From Pseudomonadota bacterium (GTDB lineage Bacteria; Myxococcota_A; UBA9042; GCA-2863065), in the NCBI GenBank assembly GCA_947498315.1, contig CANMLD010000017.1, forward strand, positions 1 to 37,877: a stretch of DNA of 37,877 bases. The letters run 5' to 3'. A program made the position numbers and the translations under genes. The notes beneath the pieces were generated by a model. The model did no database searches. It saw nothing but the letters and a program-made list of their open reading frames with translations, and had not been told where the DNA came from. Position 1 is the stretch's first letter; every line of letters starts with the position of its first letter. Shown in pieces: positions 33,061 through 37,877 of this stretch.

Positions 33061-35295
33061 ATGGCAGAACACTTGGCGCGAAACGAACCACTCCTGAAGG
33101 CCCAGCAGTTCGAGCACGAAGAGCTCCCTCGCTTCAAGAAGCGCCAAGAGCTGACCGAAGCCGAGGTCGAGGCCCGAGACCAGCTCGCCGACTTCGTATT
33201 GAAGCTGTGCCGAGCCGTCCTGCAGTCAAGCTACTACTCACCCGATCACCCGCAGGCCCGGAAAGTCGCGGATGAACCGCTGACGGCACTCCACCTCCTC
33301 GATAAGGCCTATCAGGAATACAACTTCGTCGTCGCGAGCTGGCTCGATGGCGACGTGATGGCGCTCGAAGGCCTCTTCAACGAAGCCATCCCCATCGACC
33401 AGCTCCTCGGAGGCTCGGCGGGGGAGCACTTCTCAAAGAAGCTGTGCGACTTCTGCCGGAGAAATCGCCTCGTCAGCTTCTCGATCAAGGACGTGATCGG
33501 CGACGAAGAGTTCCACCGTTTCATCTCGGTCTTCGTGGAACGACACGTGGACATGGAAGCGCAGCGACTTCTCGATGCAGGCGACGACCGTCATCAACGT
33601 TTTACAGAGCAGCTCCTCGAAAAGAACATCTTAAACGTTGGCGTCGTCCTCGAAGAAGACCTCGTGGAGGAGCGGCGACGCCTGCCGTGGCGCGTCAAGA
33701 TCGCGCTCGCACGACTCAAGAAGGACCTGAAGGCGCTCCCACTCTACAGCAAGGCGACTACGTCACAGTTACGCGAAGCCAAGCTTCGTATTCTGAGGGA
33801 CATTCTTCGGCCCATGCAGAAGGGCCAGTACCTGAAGCAGCTCTTCTTGAACCTCGACCTGATCGCCACAGAGGTCGAAGACCTGCGCGGGGTCGACATG
33901 GAGGCCGACTTGCTTGCCGCGCTGAACGGACCACGCGTGGCAGCGCTCGCGGAAGCGCTGCACGCGGAACACATCCGTGTGAACAAGAAGGGGCTATCGG
34001 ATTCAACCGTTGACCGCCCGGATCTCGCCGACGCCTTGAACGCGCTCGTCCCGCGCGTCGCTCGGGCCCTCGCTGACTACTACGGTGAACCCGGTGTAGA
34101 ACGCGTGCTGCGCGACCTCTTCGACGCCGGCGCTGTCGGGGAGTCGCACCTCCCGACGCCGATGCAAGAGCAAATTCGCATCGACCGGTGGTGCGCCAAC
34201 TACCTCGCTGCGCCCGAGCGGGTCGTCACGACGCTCGACCGTGTCGAGAAGGCCGAAGCCTACTCTTCACAGATCACGAGGGTGATCGCGGCCATCCCAA
34301 ACCTACTCCGCCTGAAGCGCTATGGTGCCGTGGACCACCTACTCACGGTGGTCGCCAAACACCGGACGTCGGAAGGGGCCTTCCCTGGACGGCCGGCGCT
34401 CGTCGGTGAGGCGCTCGACGGGCTCGCCGAGAGCCCTCTGCTCGCGACCCTGGTGGACGCGATGATGACCGAGACGGCCGAGGTGCGTGACTCGATACGG
34501 CGCACGTTGGCGGTCTTCGGGCGTGCGGCGACGCCGTCTCTCCTCGACGTGTTCTTGAGAGCTGAGACCGCAGCACTTCGGAACGAGACCGGCCTCGCGC
34601 TCATCGCGTTGGGCTCGGACACCGTCCCTTTTCTCGAGCATGCCCTCGTCCGACGCGGGCAAGCTCCCGCCGTGCTCGTCGACCTCCTCAAGGTGCTCTC
34701 GCAACTGAACGCCAAGAGCTCGACGGACCTCGCCGTCGACCTGCTGAGGCACGCGAACGCCGAGGTCCGCGAGACCGCACTGTCGACCATCGTGAAGCTC
34801 AACGCCAAGGCGAGCCGAGGCGTGCTCATCCGGGCGATGCGCGACCCGGAGCCGCGCATCGCGGTCAGCGCCATGCGCGCGCTCTCGCGCCTTGAACCGA
34901 AGCCGCTCGGGTACGTCCTCCGTCTTCTCGAGACGGCCGGCCTTGCACCCCGAGAGCCGGGAGAACCAGAGACAGAGCCCGTCGAAACCCAAGTGGTCGC
35001 AGTCCAACTCCTCGCAGAGCTAGGCAATGTGCCGCTTGGCCAGGCAGGAACGCTCGAGACCCGCTTCCTCATCCGTGTGGAGCTCGAGGGCGGCCGAATG
35101 AAGGCGCTCCTCCAGCGAGGAAAGCGGCATGACGATGAGCCTGTTCGCATCGCCATTTTGGACGCGCTCGTGAAGATCGGCGGAGTGGAGTCGGCAGAAC
35201 GACTTCGGAGCGCAAACCTGGAGCCGAGCCCCGTCGTCCGGGAGCGCATGAAGTTGGCCGCCACCCAGCTCGCGGAGCGGCTGCACGCGAGCTGA
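33061..35295 (+). CDS. HEAT-repeat protein with a long N-terminal helical domain
   Basis: 744 residues from ATG 33061 (GAGG six bases upstream). The first ~330 residues are a charged all-helical domain with no recognised family. It includes an early acidic/basic stretch (EELPRFKKRQELTEAEVEARDQ) and SSYYSPDHPQARK, a pattern seen at the start of some bacterial signalling scaffolds. HEAT-type repeats follow from about 400 to the end (VRDSIRRTLAVFGRAATPSLLD, VRETALSTIVKLNAKA, VRIAILDALVKIG). It has no signal peptide, so it is likely cytoplasmic, acting as a scaffold. The short 118 bp gap after the MFS gene allows a separate promoter. Confidence 0.8.
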   Translation: MAEHLARNEPLLKAQQFEHEELPRFKKRQELTEAEVEARDQLADFVLKLCRAVLQSSYYSPDHPQARKVADEPLTALHLLDKAYQEYNFVVASWLDGDVMALEGLFNEAIPIDQLLGGSAGEHFSKKLCDFCRRNRLVSFSIKDVIGDEEFHRFISVFVERHVDMEAQRLLDAGDDRHQRFTEQLLEKNILNVGVVLEEDLVEERRRLPWRVKIALARLKKDLKALPLYSKATTSQLREAKLRILRDILRPMQKGQYLKQLFLNLDLIATEVEDLRGVDMEADLLAALNGPRVAALAEALHAEHIRVNKKGLSDSTVDRPDLADALNALVPRVARALADYYGEPGVERVLRDLFDAGAVGESHLPTPMQEQIRIDRWCANYLAAPERVVTTLDRVEKAEAYSSQITRVIAAIPNLLRLKRYGAVDHLLTVVAKHRTSEGAFPGRPALVGEALDGLAESPLLATLVDAMMTETAEVRDSIRRTLAVFGRAATPSLLDVFLRAETAALRNETGLALIALGSDTVPFLEHALVRRGQAPAVLVDLLKVLSQLNAKSSTDLAVDLLRHANAEVRETALSTIVKLNAKASRGVLIRAMRDPEPRIAVSAMRALSRLEPKPLGYVLRLLETAGLAPREPGEPETEPVETQVVAVQLLAELGNVPLGQAGTLETRFLIRVELEGGRMKALLQRGKRHDDEPVRIAILDALVKIGGVESAERLRSANLEPSPVVRERMKLAATQLAERLHAS

Positions 35296-35651
35296 CACTG
35301 CCGCCATTAGTTTCCGTCGGCCACTCACCCTTCAGACCGTGGCACACGACAGCTTCGGAGCGTCTGCCTCTGCGAGCAGCGCCTCGACGACCCCTTCGAC
35401 GCGGCGCTCGATCCCATGGAATGGCTCACCTCGGGCGATGCCTACTGAAATCTCAGTAGCTGGCTCGAGGTCACGGGTACCTTTCAAGGGCGGCAGGGCG
35501 CTCTCTACAGAGCGGCCGGATCTTCCGGTAAACACTGGGGTTCTCCCGATGTGCCCTACAGGAACCTGGGCCAACCTTCCGGACCAACGCCCTATGGAGA
35601 TGGACCAGCCCGAGTGACGCTCTCGACACTCGCGTGGTGGTGCGCTCGAGG
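35296..35651. other. intergenic region, possible gene remnant
   Basis: No gene I can support. On the minus strand the frame ending at 35332 contains ATEISVGIARGE, then about 14 residues later VEALLAEADAPKL. That order is faintly like the C-terminal end of a GGDEF domain (SxGxA ... LLxxADxAxY), but the rest is absent and the similarity is weak. The region lies between the convergent HEAT and glycosidase genes. Confidence 0.35.
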
Positions 35652-37652
35652 TCAAGGGAGCACTAACGTCGACCGACGCGGAAGGTCAGTGCCATCTATT
35701 GTGGCCGACTCGTCACCGAAGTTGAACGCGACCCGGTATCCGAAGCCGCTGCGCCAGACGGCCGGCACGCGCGCCGTCGATGTGCCGGCGATGGCGTCTT
35801 CGAACGCGTTCGAGAGGCGGCCCGGGACTACCTCCGGAAACACCGACTCCGGGACCGCCGCAACGCCGGCGAGGCCGACCTCGAGCCGTTCGGGCGAGAA
35901 AGCCCATCCGTGGCGGTCACTTGGCAGTGCGCGAAGGTCGTCGGACAAGAAGAAGGCGCCGCCCGCGAGCGCGGCGACCCAGGCGCCGACGTCGACCTCG
36001 TTCTGGGGCAACTGCCGGAGAATGGGCGGGTCGGCGTCGCAGGCGACCGCTCGGCAGACATGCCATCGCGCCGAGAGGCTACGAAGTTGCGGCGCGATGA
36101 AGGCCCAACCGGGGCCGAAGGGTTCGAGCGCGATGTCGGGTCCGAGCCGCCAAGCGTCGATGAGGTCGAATCCAGCGACCGGTGGTGCGCCAACCGCGAG
36201 CAACGTGACGGTCGGGCCGGCGGCGTCGCGAATGACCGCCAATGCCTTTCGGTAGGCGGCCATGCCCGTCATGGGCTGGTGACGCTCGGCCTCCCACGTC
36301 CCGGCGAACAGGAAGTCGATCTTGAGGAAGTCGAGCCCGGCAAGGACAAGCGCGTCGATGGCCCCGGCGAGGTGGGCCGCCGCGTCCGGGTGAGTGACGT
36401 CGAGCACGCGCATGGGGCCGTGGAGCGCGTGGCCGTAGCTGAGCCCAGGAAGAAACCACTCCGGATGGGCGGCCACCACGGCATCGTCTTCGTCGACTAG
36501 GAGCGGCGCGAGCCAGACGCCGGCCTCGAAACCGTCGTCGTGCAAGGTCTTCACGAGGGCCCCGAGCCCTCCTGCGAACTTCGTGTTGGCGCTCCAACGT
36601 CCCCAACCTTCCTGCCAGCAGTCGTCCACCACGATTCGGAGTGGTGTCGTCGCCGGCAAGCCCGCGGCCGCGAACGCGGCTCGGGCCAGGGCGGCGTTCT
36701 GGAGTACGGCGTCGGCGTCCACGTCATCCCACAGGTCATACCAGGAGTTCCAACCGGCCTCCCCGACCAACGGCGGCGTGCGTCGACTCGGCAGCATCGC
36801 GCCGTAGACCTCGAGGAGCGGAGCGTCCTCGGACTCCGCCCCAATGAACCAAGGCTCGCCGGCCACGGCCGCGCCGTTACCGAACGAAACCGACTCGCCT
36901 GCGCCCGAGGCGAGCGTGAGCGTCAGCGCAGTCGCGTCCTTCCCGTCGACCATGACCCACGACTTCCAGTTCGACGCCGAGGTGACCCCGGCCACCAGCG
37001 CCGGTCCGTCGCCGCCAACAACGGACCACCACCACGAGAACGCCTCGCCGGACCGCAGGACCTCGGGATCGCCGCGCTGCGCGAAGGCCTCATCGGTCAC
37101 CTCGACGGGAAGGGCGTCACGAAGCGCGACGGCGCCGCTCATCGACCAGGATTGAAAACCGTCGGACAGAAAGCCGAGCGCCCCAGGCACTGACGCGGGC
37201 CCCGAAAAGCCGATGCGAGTGAGTACACCACTGGTGCTCGGCTCGAACGTGACCGACCACGGCGCGGTCGCCGCCACCGTGAGGACGCCCGACGCGACCT
37301 CGCACCGCAGTGGTTCGCCAGCGGCCGCGCCCCCATCGCGAGAACAAGGGCCGACCTCCGTCACGCCATCGACGACGACAAAGGGGGTCAGCGAGACACG
37401 AACGAGCGCACAATCGAGGTCGAGCGCAGTCGCCTAGAGCGCGGCGCGACAGGGCTCATCGACCGGCCCCCCGTCGGGCACGTCCACTTCGTCAGCGTCC
37501 TCGGGCTCGGACATATCCACCTCGCCCCCGGCACTGTCCACCGGAGGGGTGTCGACGTCAGTCGCCGAGGTGCAAGCGACCGCCATTCCGACGGTCAGCT
37601 GGAGGCGAAGAGGGCTCATCCGGTTGGTCTTGGAGATATGGCGACGTGACAC
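35652..37652 (-). pseudogene. GH36/GH27-like (clan GH-D) lipoprotein glycosidase interrupted by one TAG codon
   Basis: From GTG 37652 (GGAGG six bases upstream) the frame starts with a lipoprotein signal (lipobox VAC) and a D/E/P-rich linker. It meets TAG at codon 73 (37434-37436), then continues in the same frame with coding-quality sequence (ATALDLDCALVRVSLTPF) for 593 codons. The catalytic part is alpha-galactosidase-like: GWNSWYDLWDD, VVDDCWQEGWG, the nucleophile Asp in DFLKIDF (about 446 of the full frame) and WRLGPDI, matching the acid/base Asp motif of GH27/GH36 (about 506). Restart at GTG 37364 would give a 570-residue enzyme without its export signal. Substrate is probably an alpha-galactoside, by family only. 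Confidence 0.8.
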
Positions 37653-37745
37653 GGGCAGCCTCCGGGCACCAGCAGCCCGAGAGGGTGAACTACCGCCTCA
37701 CCGGGAGCAAGGTGGGGCGACGCTGCGGAGCGGATAGGATCTTCG

Positions 37746-37877
37746 ATGGAATTCGCCAGCCAGGCCCAGCGAACCTGGGCGTGGCTCGTCGGTCACTCCG
37801 CCATTTTCCGCCGGGTTCAACGGGCCTTCCGCGAGAGCGAAGAGGACCACACTGACGCGGGCGGGGCGGGCCCGACC
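37746..37877 (+). CDS. N-terminal part of an unknown gene (runs off the window)
   Basis: ATG 37746 opens a frame that stays open to the last base (44 codons). It is divergent from the glycosidase gene, leaving about 93 bp for both promoters. The visible residues (MEFASQAQRTWAWLVGHSAIF, then RRVQRAFRESEEDHTD) suggest a soluble or amphipathic N-terminus without a signal peptide. No family can be named from this much. Confidence 0.45.
   Translation, partial: MEFASQAQRTWAWLVGHSAIFRRVQRAFRESEEDHTDAGGAGPT

Noticed and set aside
25613-37652. Genome-wide reassignment of TAG to an amino acid
   Set aside because: TAG ends at least seven other genes here (925, 4396, 8869, 14728, 26750, 28555 and 32942 ends), and reading through the ones I followed gives no sensible extension apart from the phosphatase/CPBP junction. 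Only partial suppression, recent mutation or base error remains possible.
1-37877. tRNA, rRNA and known riboswitches
   Set aside because: I looked for TTC-loop and CCA-like tRNA ends and conserved rRNA stretches and saw none. A covariance-model scan would be needed to exclude small RNAs.

Overview
High-GC bacterial DNA with almost wall-to-wall genes on both strands. The gene content suggests a free-living member of the Myxococcota or a close relative (old Deltaproteobacteria). The evidence is a very cysteine-rich surface protein with a MYXO-CTERM-like sorting tail, several secreted lipoproteins with D/G/T-rich linkers, an IgGFc-binding-type lipoprotein, HEAT-repeat proteins and extensive use of GTG/TTG starts. 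No rRNA, tRNA, CRISPR array or intact transposase was seen. Family names come from reading the motifs; no database was searched.

Layout. 1-97: tail of a gene made of decapeptide repeats, then a terminator-like hairpin. 151-1804 (minus): small secreted ORF, dual-specificity-type phosphatase and CPBP protease, with a 4 x 16 bp repeat array between the first two. 1904-4396 (plus): lipoprotein, MITE-like element, TetR regulator, lipoprotein with a gluzincin-like HELGH site. 4460-6754 (minus): the cysteine-rich MYXO-CTERM-like protein. 7052-8869 (plus): two multi-pass membrane proteins (DUF6524-like and DUF5690-like). 8870-11795 (minus): alkyltransferase-like DNA repair protein, alpha/beta hydrolase translationally coupled to a lipoprotein, VTT-like membrane protein. 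11796-12227: AT-richer spacer with a palindrome and a tiny, apparently frameshifted lipoprotein. 12228-14718 (plus): PaaK/CapK-like adenylate-forming enzyme plus SPASM-type radical SAM protein, the best candidate for an undescribed small biosynthetic unit. 14728-15435 (minus): methyltransferase. 15617-21833 (plus): ComEC, the IgGFc-binding-type lipoprotein, then an ECF sigma / anti-sigma / secreted-protein operon. 21862-26896 (plus): second MITE-like copy, giant HEAT-repeat protein, type II NADH dehydrogenase gene with an in-frame amber codon. 26750-32942: Rrp8/Methyltransf_32-like methyltransferase, outer-membrane-like protein, acyl-CoA synthetase, unknown exported protein, MFS exporter. 33061-35295 (plus): second HEAT-repeat protein. 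35652-37652 (minus): GH36-like lipoprotein glycosidase, also cut by an in-frame amber codon. 37746-end (plus): start of an unknown gene.

The most notable observations are: (i) two copies of a non-autonomous element with ~34 bp terminal inverted repeats, one of which supplies the annotated start of the giant HEAT protein; (ii) two otherwise intact genes interrupted by a single TAG, although TAG ends at least seven other genes here; (iii) the ligase/radical-SAM pair with its upstream mini-lipoprotein; and (iv) the TGTC-N7-GACA array upstream of the phosphatase.
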